From Pseudomonas sp. UBA4194 (GTDB lineage: Bacteria; Pseudomonadota; Gammaproteobacteria; Pseudomonadales; Pseudomonadaceae), in contig NZ_DFUE01000043.1 in the NCBI RefSeq assembly GCF_002379585.1, positions 8,960 through 72,959 of the forward strand: DNA of 64,000 nt, given 5' to 3'. This document shows, in pieces, positions 7,921 through 17,241 of the stretch; positions within the stretch are counted from its first letter, which is position 1; each line of letters opens with the position of its first letter. A program made the position numbers and the translations under genes. Below the pieces are notes generated by a model. That model saw only the letters and a program-made list of their open reading frames with translations, searched no databases and had not been told where the DNA came from.

Positions 7921-9234
7921 ATGAATATGTACCTTGACCGCGAAGCCTTGCTGGACCCCTTGCAACACGCCAGTGTCGATCAATTGCGCAGCCACCAGAT
8001 CGAACGTCTGCGCTGGAGTCTCAACCATGCCTACCGCAACGTACCGGCTTATCGGCAGCGTTTCGACGCGTTGGGCGTGCACCCCGACGACCTGAAAGCC
8101 CCGGAAGATCTGGCCAGATTTCCGTTCACCGGGAAGGCCGACCTGCGCGACAACTACCCCTATGGGCTGTTCGCCGTTCCCATGGACGAGGTGGTGCGCC
8201 TGCACGCGTCCAGCGGCACCACCGGCAAGCCAACGGTGGTGGGCTATACCCAGAACGACATCGACATCTGGGCCAACATCGTGGCCCGCTCGATCCGCGC
8301 CGCCGGTGGCCGCAAGGGTGACAAGGTGCATATCGCCTATGGCTACGGCCTGTTCACCGGTGGCCTGGGCGCCCACTACGGTGCCGAGCGGCTGGGCTGC
8401 ACGGTGATTCCCATGTCCGGCGGCCAGACCGAAAAGCAGGTGCAACTGATCCGTGATTTTCAGCCGGACATCATCATGGTCACGCCCTCGTACATGCTCA
8501 ACATCGCCGACGAGATCGAGCGTCAGGGCATCGATCCGCAAAGCCTGAAGCTGCGCCTGGGCATCTTCGGTGCCGAGCCGTGGACCGATGAGTTGCGCGG
8601 CGCCATCGAGCAGCGCCTGGGCATCAGCGCGCTGGATATCTATGGCCTGTCGGAAATCATGGGGCCGGGGGTGGCCATGGAATGTGCCGACAGCAAAGGC
8701 CACCCGACGATCTGGGAAGACCACTTCTATCCCGAGATCATCAATCCGGTGACCGGGGACGTTCTGCCCGATGGCGAGTTCGGCGAGCTGGTGTTCACGT
8801 CCCTGAGCAAGGAGGCACTGCCGATGATCCGCTACCGCACCCGTGACCTCACCCGCCTGCTGCCCGGCAGCGGGCGCCCCATGCGGCGCATGGACAAGAT
8901 CACCGGCCGCAGCGACGACATGCTGATCATCCGCGGGGTCAACGTATTCCCCACCCAGGTCGAGGAGCAGGTGCTCAAGAGCAAAGCGCTGTGCGGCTGT
9001 TATGAAATGCACCTGTATCGCCACGGCAACCTGGACTCGGTGGACATCCACGTAGAACTCGATGCCGGCCACCAGCATCTGACCGACGCCGAGCGCCAGG
9101 GGGTATGCAACGAGCTGAGCAGGCAGATCAAGACGTACATCGGCATCAGCACGCGGGTACTGCTGCAGCCGGCGTTCAGCCTCAAGCGCTCGGAGGGCAA
9201 GGCGGCTCACGTGTTCGATAAGCGGGGGCAATGA
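7921..9234 (+). CDS. paaK: Phenylacetate-CoA ligase PaaK
   Basis: A 437-residue AMP-forming ligase of normal PaaK length. The ATP-binding loop (LHASSGTTGKPTVVGYT), the YGLSEIMGPGV motif and the C-terminal hinge with DMLIIRGVNVFP are all intact. It activates phenylacetate to phenylacetyl-CoA, the inducer of the pathway and the substrate of PaaABCDE. It is separated from paaH by 115 bp in which no remnant of paaI or paaJ is visible. Confidence 0.96.
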   Translation: MNMYLDREALLDPLQHASVDQLRSHQIERLRWSLNHAYRNVPAYRQRFDALGVHPDDLKAPEDLARFPFTGKADLRDNYPYGLFAVPMDEVVRLHASSGTTGKPTVVGYTQNDIDIWANIVARSIRAAGGRKGDKVHIAYGYGLFTGGLGAHYGAERLGCTVIPMSGGQTEKQVQLIRDFQPDIIMVTPSYMLNIADEIERQGIDPQSLKLRLGIFGAEPWTDELRGAIEQRLGISALDIYGLSEIMGPGVAMECADSKGHPTIWEDHFYPEIINPVTGDVLPDGEFGELVFTSLSKEALPMIRYRTRDLTRLLPGSGRPMRRMDKITGRSDDMLIIRGVNVFPTQVEEQVLKSKALCGCYEMHLYRHGNLDSVDIHVELDAGHQHLTDAERQGVCNELSRQIKTYIGISTRVLLQPAFSLKRSEGKAAHVFDKRGQ

Positions 9235-9285
9235 TTCGCGCAGATGGCTGCCAGGGACAGGACCCGGCCAGTCACTGAACCCATA

Positions 9286-9300
9286 AAGCGATACACAAAT
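9286..9300 (-). promoter_or_regulatory. Second TGTATC box upstream of paaA
   Basis: Read on the minus strand this is TGTGTATCGCTTT, one base different from the TGTATCAC box and inverted relative to the copy at 9338. With it, it makes an inverted pair about 43 bp apart. It may be an auxiliary PaaX site; this is inference. Confidence 0.4.
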
Positions 9301-9323
9301 AATCGTGACGCGCATATTTACGT

Positions 9324-9352
9324 TTGATATTTTTTTCTGTATCACTTATAAA
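9324..9352 (+). promoter_or_regulatory. paaA promoter with candidate PaaX box
   Basis: A strong sigma-70-like promoter: TTGATA (9324-9329), exactly 17 bp, then TATAAA (9347-9352). TGTATCAC (9338-9345) lies at the end of the spacer. It sits 30 bp upstream of the paaA start and would give the oxygenase genes their own PaaX-controlled promoter. Confidence 0.65.
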
Positions 9353-9381
9353 GAGTCATGCCCCGATTGCGGAGAACCAGC

Positions 9382-10371
9382 ATGTACGCGCAACTCGTTG
9401 AAACCGGCGTCAAGCGCCTCAAGACCCTGGATGAAATGTCCGAGCAGGAGCGCGCTTTTCAGGAAAAGATCGACGCCGAAATCAAGATCGAAGCCAAGAA
9501 CTGGATGCCCGAGGCCTACCGTCAGACCTTGATCCGCCAGATCTCCCAGCATGCCCACTCGGAAATCGTCGGCATGCTGCCCGAGGCCAATTGGGTCACC
9601 CGGGCACCGAGCCTCAAGCGCAAGCTGCAACTGATGGCCAAGATTCAGGACGAAGCCGGCCACGGCCTATACCTGTACAGCGCCATGGAGACACTGGGTG
9701 CCGATCGCGATACAGAAATCGAAAAGATGCATGCCGGCAAGGCGAAGTATTCGAGCATCTTCAACTACCCCACCCTGAGCTGGGCCGACATTGGCGCAGT
9801 GGGCTGGTTGGTCGACGGCGCGGCGATTGTCAACCAGGTGGTGTTGCAGCGCACCTCCTACGGCCCTTACGCCAGGGCCATGGTGCGCATCTGCAAGGAG
9901 GAGAGCTTCCATCAGCGTCAAGGCTACGAAATTCTGCTGACCATGATGCGCCACGGTACCCAGGCGCAGAAGGACATGGTCCAGGACGCCATAAACCGCC
10001 TGTGGTGGCCATCCCTGATGATGTTCGGCCCCAGCGACGAGCATTCGCCCAACAGTGCCCAATCGATGGCCTGGAAAATCAAGCGCCAGAGCAACGATGA
10101 GCTGCGTCAGCGCTTCGTCGACCAGACCATCCCGCAACTCGAACTGCTGGGCTGCACCGCGCCCGACCCGGACCTGAAATGGAACGCCGAGACCGGCCAC
10201 TACGATTTCGGCGACATCCAATGGGACGAGTTCCACGAAGTGCTCAAGGGCAACGGCCCCTGCAATCAGGAGCGCGTGGCGACCCGCCGCCGGGCCATCG
10301 AAGACGGCGCCTGGGTGCGCGAAGCCGCCGTCGCCCATGCCCGCAAAAAACATGACAAGAACGCCGCCTGA
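9382..10371 (+). CDS. paaA: Phenylacetyl-CoA epoxidase catalytic subunit PaaA
   Basis: A 329-residue di-iron oxygenase subunit of standard length. The ferritin-like metal site is visible as the QDEAGHG (ExxH) and KEESFHQRQGYE motifs. PaaA with PaaC, PaaB and the reductase PaaE forms the ring-1,2-phenylacetyl-CoA epoxidase. I chose the ATG at 9382 (GGAGA ribosome-binding site, family N-terminus MYAQLVETGVKR) over the in-frame ATG at 9358. Confidence 0.96.
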   Translation: MYAQLVETGVKRLKTLDEMSEQERAFQEKIDAEIKIEAKNWMPEAYRQTLIRQISQHAHSEIVGMLPEANWVTRAPSLKRKLQLMAKIQDEAGHGLYLYSAMETLGADRDTEIEKMHAGKAKYSSIFNYPTLSWADIGAVGWLVDGAAIVNQVVLQRTSYGPYARAMVRICKEESFHQRQGYEILLTMMRHGTQAQKDMVQDAINRLWWPSLMMFGPSDEHSPNSAQSMAWKIKRQSNDELRQRFVDQTIPQLELLGCTAPDPDLKWNAETGHYDFGDIQWDEFHEVLKGNGPCNQERVATRRRAIEDGAWVREAAVAHARKKHDKNAA

Positions 10372-10388
10372 AGCCGGGAGATACGCTG

Positions 10389-10670
10389 ATGTCCGACTGG
10401 ACCCTGTTCGAAGTGTTCGTGCGCAGCAAGCACGGCCTTAACCACAAACATGTCGGCAGCGTGCACGCCGCCGATGCCACCATGGCTATCGAGAATGCTC
10501 GCGAGCTGTACACCCGGCGCAGTGAAGGGGTAAGCCTGTGGGTGGTGCCTTCGGCGCTGATCACCGCTTCGTCTCCGGACGACAAGGACCCGCTGTTCGA
10601 TCCGGCAGACGACAAGGTCTATCGGCACGCCAGCTTCTACGTGCTGCCGCCCGAAGTCGGCCATATGTGA
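10389..10670 (+). CDS. paaB: Phenylacetyl-CoA epoxidase subunit PaaB
   Basis: A 93-residue PaaB. It has the family features WTLFEVFVRSKHGLNHKHVGSVHAAD and the C-terminal YRHASFYVLPPEVGHM. PaaB bridges the PaaAC heterodimers of the epoxidase. It follows paaA after 17 bp. Confidence 0.95.
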   Translation: MSDWTLFEVFVRSKHGLNHKHVGSVHAADATMAIENARELYTRRSEGVSLWVVPSALITASSPDDKDPLFDPADDKVYRHASFYVLPPEVGHM

Positions 10671-10678
10671 GGCGTGCC

Positions 10679-11446
10679 ATGGCAAACCCTGATCGCAACG
10701 ACCTGATCGAGTACCTGCTGCGCCTTGGCGACACGGCGATGATCCAGGGCCAGCGTCTGAGCCAGTGGATCGGTCACGCGCCGGCACTCGAGGAAGAACT
10801 GGCGCTGGCCAATGTCGGCCTGGATCTGATCGGCCAGGCACGCAACTGGCTGGACTACGCCGCCGAACTGTTGAACGATGGCCGGGACGCCGACCGCCTG
10901 GTGTTCCTGCGCCAGGAGCGTGAGTACCGCAATCTGTTGCTGGTGGAACAGCCCAACGGTGATTTCGCGGTCACCATGCTCAAGCAGTTTCTCTACGACG
11001 CCTGGCATTTTCAGGTGCTGCTTGGCCTGAGCGCCTCCAGCGACGAGCGTGTGAGTGGCATCGCCGCCAAGGCGCTCAAGGAAGTGACCTACCACCTGCG
11101 TCGCTCCGCCGAATGGGTCGAGCGCCTGGGCGATGGCACCGAGCACAGCCACGCCCGCATGCTCAAGGCCATCGACCAGCTCTGGCGTTTTACCGTGGAG
11201 CTGACCGAAACCTGCGAGGCTGAACAACGCCTGCGCGTCAGTGGCGTGCTCGGCAACCAGGCAGACGTCATCGCCGCCTGGCAGAGCAAGGTGGCTGATG
11301 TATTCGCCAGCGCCACCCTGCCGTTGCCGGCGGCCGCCAGCCCGTTCTACCTCAGCGCCCGCAAGGGGCTGCACACCGAGCACCTGGGGCTGTTGCTGGC
11401 CGAGATGCAGTACCTGCCCAGAGCGTACCCCGATGCAACCTGGTGA
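10679..11446 (+). CDS. paaC: Phenylacetyl-CoA epoxidase structural subunit PaaC
   Basis: A 255-residue structural partner of PaaA. It keeps the four-helix ferritin-like fold (LIEYLLRLGDTAMIQGQRLS, LANVGLDLIGQARNWLDYAA) but is the non-catalytic subunit in known enzymes. The start lies 8 bp after paaB. Its end overlaps paaD by 14 bp. Confidence 0.95.
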   Translation: MANPDRNDLIEYLLRLGDTAMIQGQRLSQWIGHAPALEEELALANVGLDLIGQARNWLDYAAELLNDGRDADRLVFLRQEREYRNLLLVEQPNGDFAVTMLKQFLYDAWHFQVLLGLSASSDERVSGIAAKALKEVTYHLRRSAEWVERLGDGTEHSHARMLKAIDQLWRFTVELTETCEAEQRLRVSGVLGNQADVIAAWQSKVADVFASATLPLPAAASPFYLSARKGLHTEHLGLLLAEMQYLPRAYPDATW

Positions 11447-11966
11447 GCTGATCGCCGCCGACCGCGGCGCACGCCACTCGGTGCCGGCCGACCTGCCCCA
11501 CGCCTGGGCAGTGTTGGAGCAGGTCATGGACCCTGAGGTGCCCGTGATCAGCGTGGTGGAGCTGGGCATCGTGCGCGAAATGGACTGGCACCAGGGACAT
11601 CTGCGCGTGGTGGTCACGCCCACCTATTCCGGCTGTCCCGCCACCGAAGTCATCGAGGACGACATCCGTAGCGCGCTGGAACAGGCAGGCTTTGCCGCGC
11701 CGCAGTTGCTGCGACGCTTGTCGCCGGCCTGGACCACCGACTGGATCAAGCCCAGCGGCCTGGCGCGGCTGCAGGCGTATGGCATCGCTCCACCGGCTCA
11801 CAGCACCCGCATGCGCAGCCTGTTGGGCGATGCGGCGCCCGTGCTGTGCCCGCAATGCGGCAGTGCCCATACCGAGCTCCTCAGTCAGTTCGGTTCCACC
11901 GCCTGCAAGGCGCTGTACCGCTGCTGCGAATGCCGGGAACCGTTCGACCATTTCAAGTGCATCTAA
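11433..11966 (+). CDS. paaD: Phenylacetyl-CoA epoxidase assembly protein PaaD
   Basis: A 177-residue PaaD. An N-terminal MIP18/DUF59 domain (LEQVMDPEVPVISVVELGIV, then TPTYSGCPATEVIEDDI with its conserved Cys) is followed by a C-terminal four-Cys zinc-ribbon-like tail (CPQCGSAHTELLS and CCECREPFDHFKCI). PaaD is thought to act in Fe-S or di-iron maturation of the epoxidase. The ATG at 11433 overlaps the end of paaC, suggesting translational coupling. Confidence 0.94.
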   Translation: MQPGELIAADRGARHSVPADLPHAWAVLEQVMDPEVPVISVVELGIVREMDWHQGHLRVVVTPTYSGCPATEVIEDDIRSALEQAGFAAPQLLRRLSPAWTTDWIKPSGLARLQAYGIAPPAHSTRMRSLLGDAAPVLCPQCGSAHTELLSQFGSTACKALYRCCECREPFDHFKCI

Positions 11967-11986
11967 GCGCTCAGGAGAACAATAAG

Positions 11987-13063
11987 ATGAGCCGATTTCA
12001 CAGCCTGACCGTCAAGCAGGTGCGCCCGGAAACACGCGATGCGGTGTCCATCGTTTTCGACGTACCGAGCGAACTGCAAGCGGCGTTTCGCTACACCCAG
12101 GGTCAGCACCTGGTCATGCGCACCCTGCTCGACGGCGAGGAAGTGCGTCGCTCCTACTCCATCTGCACCGGTGTTGCCGACAACGAATTGCGCGTCGCTA
12201 TCAAGCGAGTCGCCGGCGGGCGGTTCTCTGCCTTTGCCAACGAAACCTTGCAGCCTGGGCATACCCTGGAAGTGATGCCGCCGGCTGGCGAATTCGGCAT
12301 CGCCCTGGACCCCACGCGCCAGGGCCGCTACCTGGCGGTCGCCGCCGGCAGCGGCATCACGCCCATCCTGTCGATCATCAAAAGCACCCTGTATGCAGAA
12401 CCCGACAGCCATTTCACGCTGCTGTACGGCAACCGCTCGAGCGCCGGGGCGTTGTTCCGCGAACAACTCGAGGACTTGAAGAACCGCTTCGTGCAACGTC
12501 TGAACCTGATCTTCGTGTTCAGCCGCGAGCAGCAGGATGTGGACCTCTACAACGGGCGCATCGACGCCGAGAAGTGCGATCGGCTGTTCTCGCGTTGGCT
12601 GGATGTGAAGGCACTCGACGCGGCGTTCATTTGCGGCCCCCAACAGATGACCGAAACCGTGCGCAACAGTCTCCACGCCAAAGGCATGGACAACCAGCGC
12701 ATCCATTTCGAGCTGTTCGGCGCCGCGGTCGACGGGCGCAAACGGGAAGCCCGCGAGGCAGCGCGCCAAGTGGACACGCAGGTCAGCCAGATCACGGTGA
12801 TCAGCGATGGCCGTGCCTTGGCGTTCGATCTGCCACGCAACACTGTCAGCGTACTGGACGCCGGCAACGCCATCGGTGCCGAGCTGCCCTACTCGTGCAA
12901 GGCCGGCGTGTGCTCGACCTGCAAGTGCAAGGTGATCGAAGGCGAAGTGGAGATGGACAGCAACCATGCGCTGGAAGATTACGAGGTGGCTGCGGGGTAC
13001 GTGTTGTCCTGCCAGACCTTCCCGTTGAGCCCGAAAGTGGTGCTGGATTTCGACCAGGTTTGA
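11987..13063 (+). CDS. paaE: Phenylacetyl-CoA epoxidase reductase PaaE
   Basis: A 358-residue electron-transfer subunit. An N-terminal FAD domain (RSYSICTG) and a NAD(P) domain (AAGSGITPILSIIKS) precede a C-terminal plant-type [2Fe-2S] ferredoxin domain (SCKAGVCSTCKCKV and a later VLSCQ). It passes electrons from NADPH to PaaA. A TCAGGAG ribosome-binding site precedes the ATG, 20 bp after paaD. Confidence 0.95.
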   Translation: MSRFHSLTVKQVRPETRDAVSIVFDVPSELQAAFRYTQGQHLVMRTLLDGEEVRRSYSICTGVADNELRVAIKRVAGGRFSAFANETLQPGHTLEVMPPAGEFGIALDPTRQGRYLAVAAGSGITPILSIIKSTLYAEPDSHFTLLYGNRSSAGALFREQLEDLKNRFVQRLNLIFVFSREQQDVDLYNGRIDAEKCDRLFSRWLDVKALDAAFICGPQQMTETVRNSLHAKGMDNQRIHFELFGAAVDGRKREAREAARQVDTQVSQITVISDGRALAFDLPRNTVSVLDAGNAIGAELPYSCKAGVCSTCKCKVIEGEVEMDSNHALEDYEVAAGYVLSCQTFPLSPKVVLDFDQV

Positions 13064-13155
13064 TCGATGGTTTTGCAGTGAGGCGCCCCGCCGCAGATCC
13101 CCTGTGGGAGCGGGCTTCGCCTGGCCAATAAAGATTCCCTCAAGGAGCCCGAACC

Positions 13156-15201
13156 ATGACCCCCACCCTGCAATCCTTCATCGCCGGCCGCTGGATCGGC
13201 GCCCAGGGCGCCAGCGTGCTGCGCAGTGCCCTGAATGGCCAGCCCCTGGCCCGCACCCACGAAGAACCGCTGGACTTCGCCGAAGCCGTCGAACACGGCC
13301 GCGTGCAAGGCAACAAACATCTCGGTGCACTGGATTTCCAGCAGCGCGCTCAACGCCTCAAGGCCCTGGCCTTGTACCTGGCCGAGCGCAAGGAGCAGCT
13401 CTACGCGCTCTCCCACCACAGCGGTGCCACCCGTGCCGACAGCTGGGTCGACATCGAAGGTGGTAATGCCACCCTGTTCAGCTATGCCGGCATCGGCAGC
13501 CGCGAGTTGCCTTCGGGCAACGTGTTCCACGAAGGTCCGGCGTTGCCTTTGGGTAAGCTCGGCCAGTTTGCCGGCACCCATATCCTGGTGCCCCGTGGCG
13601 GTCTGGCGGTGCACATCAATGCGTTCAACTTCCCCATCTGGGGCATGCTGGAAAAGTTCGCGCCGTGCTTTCTGGCCGGCATGCCATGCGTGGTCAAACC
13701 TGCCACCGCCACCAGTTACCTGACCGAAGCCGTGGTTCGCCTGATGGATGAATCGGGACTGCTGCCGGTTGGCAGTCTGCAATTGGTGATCGGCAGCACG
13801 GGCGACCTGCTCGACCGTCTGCAGGGTCAGGACGTGGTGACGTTCACCGGTTCTGCCGACACCGCTGCCAGGTTGCGGATCAACCCCAACCTGATCCGAC
13901 ACAGTGTGCCGTTCACCGCGGAGGCCGACTCGCTGAACTGCGCCATCCTGGCCCCGGACGTGACCCCCGGCGATCCGGAATTCGACCTGTACATCAAGGA
14001 AGTGGTGCGGGAGATGACCACCAAGGCCGGGCAGAAATGCACCGCCATACGCCGCGCCATCGTGCCCCGTCAGCACCTGGAGGCGGTGGCCGAAGGTATC
14101 TGCGCGCGGCTGGCCAAAGTGGTGGTGGGCGATCCTTCTGTCGAGGGCGTGCGCATGGGCGCCTTGGCCTCTCACGCCCAGCAGCATGATGTCGGCGAAC
14201 GCCTGGAGATGTTGTTGCACAGCAGCGATCTGCTGTTCGGCGCCCGTGACGGTTTCGCCCCTCGCGGTGACGGCGTGGAAGAAGGCGCATTCTTCGCGCC
14301 CACGTTGCTCCAGGCTCACGACCCACACGCCGAGGGCGGCGCCCACGACATCGAAGCCTTCGGCCCGGTGAGCACATTGATGGCGTACAGCGATCTGGAC
14401 GAAGCGCTGACCCTGGCCGCCCGTGGCAAAGGTAGCCTGGTGGCCAGCCTGATCACCAACGATCCCGCGATCGCGGCCAAGGCCGCACCGGCCATCGCTG
14501 CCTGGCACGGCCGCCTGCTGATTCTGGACCGCGATGCGGCCGCCGAATCGACCGGCCATGGCTCGCCCCTGCCGCAACTCAAGCATGGCGGTCCCGGTCG
14601 TGCGGGCGGCGGCGAGGAGCTGGGCGGGCTGCGGGCGGTCAAGCACTACCTGCAACGCGCTGCGGTCCAGGGTTCGCCAAGCATGCTCAGCGCGGTGACG
14701 GGCGAATACGTGCGCGGCGCGGCAGTGATTGAAACCGAGGTGCACCCTTTCCGACGTCACTTCGAAGACGTGCGGATCGGCGAGTCACTGCTCACCCATC
14801 GACGCACGGTCACCGAGGCCGACCTGGTGAATTTCGGCTGTTTGTCGGGGGATCACTTCTACATGCACTTCGATGAGATCGCGGCGAAGAACTCGCAGTT
14901 CGGCAAACGCATTGCTCACGGCTATTTCGTGCTGTCGGCGGCGGCCGGGCTTTTCGTGTATCCAGGCGAAGGCCCCGTGTTGGCCAATTACGGCCTGGAC
15001 AACCTGCGCTTTATCAACCCGGTGGGCATCGGCGACACCATCCGTGCCCGCCTGACCTGCAAGCGCAAGATCGACCAGGGCAAAGCCAGCCCCCTGGGCG
15101 ACCCGCAGGGCGTTGTGGCGTGGGATGTGGAGGTCACCAATCAGCACGACGAAGTTGTGGCCAGTTACGACATTCTGACCCTTGTGCGCAAAGCGCCGTG
15201 A
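13156..15201 (+). CDS. paaZ: Bifunctional ring-opening enzyme PaaZ
   Basis: A 681-residue fusion of normal length. Residues 1 to about 520 form an aldehyde dehydrogenase with the nucleophile Cys in the TKAGQKCTAIRR segment. The C-terminal 150 residues form an R-specific hydratase (MaoC-like) domain with the Asp/His pair in GDHFYMHFDE and the KRIAHGYFVLS helix. It hydrolyses oxepin-CoA and oxidises the resulting semialdehyde to 3-oxo-5,6-dehydrosuberyl-CoA. A 92-bp gap separates it from paaE, with an AAGGAG ribosome-binding site near the ATG. Confidence 0.96.
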   Translation: MTPTLQSFIAGRWIGAQGASVLRSALNGQPLARTHEEPLDFAEAVEHGRVQGNKHLGALDFQQRAQRLKALALYLAERKEQLYALSHHSGATRADSWVDIEGGNATLFSYAGIGSRELPSGNVFHEGPALPLGKLGQFAGTHILVPRGGLAVHINAFNFPIWGMLEKFAPCFLAGMPCVVKPATATSYLTEAVVRLMDESGLLPVGSLQLVIGSTGDLLDRLQGQDVVTFTGSADTAARLRINPNLIRHSVPFTAEADSLNCAILAPDVTPGDPEFDLYIKEVVREMTTKAGQKCTAIRRAIVPRQHLEAVAEGICARLAKVVVGDPSVEGVRMGALASHAQQHDVGERLEMLLHSSDLLFGARDGFAPRGDGVEEGAFFAPTLLQAHDPHAEGGAHDIEAFGPVSTLMAYSDLDEALTLAARGKGSLVASLITNDPAIAAKAAPAIAAWHGRLLILDRDAAAESTGHGSPLPQLKHGGPGRAGGGEELGGLRAVKHYLQRAAVQGSPSMLSAVTGEYVRGAAVIETEVHPFRRHFEDVRIGESLLTHRRTVTEADLVNFGCLSGDHFYMHFDEIAAKNSQFGKRIAHGYFVLSAAAGLFVYPGEGPVLANYGLDNLRFINPVGIGDTIRARLTCKRKIDQGKASPLGDPQGVVAWDVEVTNQHDEVVASYDILTLVRKAP

Positions 15202-15217
15202 TACCGCGGCGGGGCCG

Positions 15218-15240
15218 GACGCGGCTTACGCCGCTGCTAC
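15218..15240 (-). repeat. REP palindrome
   Basis: A standard 23-base REP in inverted orientation, 16 bp after paaZ. It pairs with the variant copy at 15282. Confidence 0.92.
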
Positions 15241-15281
15241 AGGGGTTTCGATCCTGATGGGGTTTGCGGCGGCGTAGGCTT

Positions 15282-15304
15282 GTAGCACCGGCGTAAGCCG
15301 GGTC
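15282..15304 (+). repeat. REP palindrome, stem-compensated variant
   Basis: It begins GTAGCACCGGCGTAAGCC. The outer stem pair is swapped on both sides (GCGGC to CCGGC on the left, GCCGC to GCCGG on the right), so the hairpin is kept. Confidence 0.88.
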
Positions 15305-15387
15305 CGGACCACCGCGGTCGTGGCGCGTACCGCCCGATCAGATTAAGCTGCTCCGGCGTCTCATTCGAATCAAAGGACCTGATACCC

Positions 15388-15921
15388 GTGAAAGCGCTTA
15401 TCGTCATCGACGTACAACACGCCCTGTTCAACGCCACCCCCGCCCCTACTGCCTCCTCGGAGGTTGTCGAACGGATCAACACCCTGACCCAACGTGCCCG
15501 GCAACAAGTTGCTCCCGTGGTATTCGTGCAGCACGAAGCCACCGCCGGCGACTTCTTCCGACACGGCAGCCCGGAATGGGCGCTCGACGCTCGGCTGATC
15601 ATCACCGAAAGCGACCACATCGTCGCCAAGACCACTCCGGATGCCTTCCTTAACACTGAGCTCGAAGCCCTACTAAGCAACGCTGACATATCCCATGTCG
15701 TGGTGTGCGGCTACGCCACGGAATACTGCATCGACACCACCGTGCGCCGCGCCGCGGGCCTGGGTTACGAGGTCACGCTGGTCAGCGACGCCCATACCAC
15801 TCAAGACAAATCCCATGCACCGGCCACGCAGATCATCACCCATCACAATGCAACGTTGGCCAGTATCAAGAGCTATGGCGGCGCCATCCATGCGCTGGAG
15901 ACCAGCGCCGTAACGTTCTAA
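15388..15921 (+). CDS. Isochorismatase-family cysteine hydrolase
   Basis: A 177-residue cysteine hydrolase. The Asp-Lys-Cys triad is recognisable: Asp in MKALIVIDVQ, Lys in HIVAKTTPDAF and Cys in CGYATEYCIDTT. The start is GTG at 15388, preceded by AAAGGA. It stands alone between REPs and a DUF1003 gene. Relatives include nicotinamidase-like and other amide hydrolases; the substrate cannot be assigned. Confidence 0.87.
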   Translation: MKALIVIDVQHALFNATPAPTASSEVVERINTLTQRARQQVAPVVFVQHEATAGDFFRHGSPEWALDARLIITESDHIVAKTTPDAFLNTELEALLSNADISHVVVCGYATEYCIDTTVRRAAGLGYEVTLVSDAHTTQDKSHAPATQIITHHNATLASIKSYGGAIHALETSAVTF

Positions 15922-16129
15922 CCCCGCTCTGTTCGCACGAACGTCCCGGCTGACTTTCATCTGCAGTGAAGCCAGCGGGTCGTTCTGCAGCGCGCCTATT
16001 CACGGCCTCTGCCTGAACAACCTGGCAGCGGCACGAGCCGGCATCCCGGCGCAGCCATCTCGCCATTCAACCCCACTGAAATCCATGGGATAGTTGGCGT
16101 CCTCTCCCCCCATTCGAAGACCTCGCCTC

Positions 16130-16660
16130 ATGGCCACCAAGCACCCTCTCGAACCGCTGGCTCGACGCTTCCTCGGCAAACACCCCCATCAGCTCGAACC
16201 CGAAGAAATCCATGTTCTGGAGCAGATGAAAAAGCGCCTTCCCGTCAGCCGCGACGCGGGCGATGCCTCGGACGAGGTGGCGACCTTCGGCGAGCGGTTA
16301 TCGGATCGGGTCGCGGCAATCGGTGGTTCGTGGGCCTTCATCGCCACGTTTACGATCATCCTGCTGGGATGGATGCTGCTCAACACCGACGTACTGGACC
16401 ATTTCGGCCTGGCCTTCGACCCGTACCCGTACATCTTCCTCAACCTGATGCTCTCCACCGTCGCCGCCATTCAAGCGCCGGTCATCATGATGAGCCAGAA
16501 CCGGCAATCGGCCAAAGACCGGTTGGCTGCCAGCCTGGATTTCGAAGTGAACCTGCGTGCGGAGCTGGAAATCATGCGGCTGCACGAAAAGATCGATAAA
16601 GAGATTGTCGAGCGGCTGGATCGGGTCCTGGCGCGATTAGAGCCTGAAGACGCGGTATGA
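16130..16660 (+). CDS. DUF1003 membrane protein
   Basis: A 176-residue protein with two transmembrane segments (about residues 62-82 and 100-120) framed by the signature DRVAAIGGSWAFIATFTIILLG and PYPYIFLNLMLSTVAAIQAP. A coiled C-terminal tail (LRAELEIMRLHEKIDKEIVERLD) follows. This matches the DUF1003 family, whose function is unknown. The start at 16130 is the family-like one; the frame is open slightly further upstream. Confidence 0.85.
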   Translation: MATKHPLEPLARRFLGKHPHQLEPEEIHVLEQMKKRLPVSRDAGDASDEVATFGERLSDRVAAIGGSWAFIATFTIILLGWMLLNTDVLDHFGLAFDPYPYIFLNLMLSTVAAIQAPVIMMSQNRQSAKDRLAASLDFEVNLRAELEIMRLHEKIDKEIVERLDRVLARLEPEDAV

Positions 16661-16938
16661 CGCCCCATGGCAGGGCGATTCGCAGAGTGCTGAACCAGCG
16701 TTCAGGCACTGCCAAGGCGTCAATAAGGAGTTTTCCTACACCGATTCAGGACAGAGGTGATTGGCTCCCACAGCAGGCGAAGGCAAGATCCTTGCACCCT
16801 GCGCAGAAAGGCGCATCGGTGCCAGACGTAAGCGTATAGCAGTTAGCTACACGGCGATGCTAGGATAGTCATGCACATCTGCTCAATGTGCCTACGACCA
16901 AGAGCATGGGCACCGATCCCACCCCATCGAGGGTATTC

Positions 16939-17241
16939 ATGATGTTGAAAAACAGTGACACCGAGCCGGCAACCAAAGATAAACCCGTACCCATCAATAT
17001 GCGGGCAGATATCAAGAAACGAAACCTTATAGACATTGCCGCTGCACTGTCTGGCCGCGATCGCACCAGCTTCATTTTGGATGCGGCTTGTCAGAGAGCG
17101 GAAGAAGTCATTCTGGACAGGCAGCTCTTTGTCCTTGAAGAGACTGCGTTCGATGCCTTCGAACAAGCGTTGGAATCCAACCCGGTACGGGGAAACACGT
17201 GTCTGCAGCAACTCCTGGCAAGGCCAAAACGCTGGAGCTAA
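16939..17241 (+). CDS. DUF1778 antitoxin (TacA-like)
   Basis: About 100 residues with the DUF1778 layout: a ribbon-helix-helix N-terminal half (VPINMRADIKKRNLIDIAAA, then GRDRTSFILDAACQRAEEVIL) and a C-terminal toxin-neutralising tail (ALESNPVRGNTCLQQLLARP). In TacA-TacT systems such proteins bind DNA as autorepressors and block the acetyltransferase toxin. Start choice: tandem ATGs at 16939 and 16942 follow a GAGGG site. The toxin gene overlaps its end by 43 bp. Confidence 0.85.
   Translation: MMLKNSDTEPATKDKPVPINMRADIKKRNLIDIAAALSGRDRTSFILDAACQRAEEVILDRQLFVLEETAFDAFEQALESNPVRGNTCLQQLLARPKRWS

Noticed and set aside
13099..13125. Sequence TGTGGGAGCGGGCTTCGCC between paaE and paaZ
   Set aside because: It resembles another common Pseudomonas intergenic repeat, but only one partial copy is present here, so I do not list it as a repeat.
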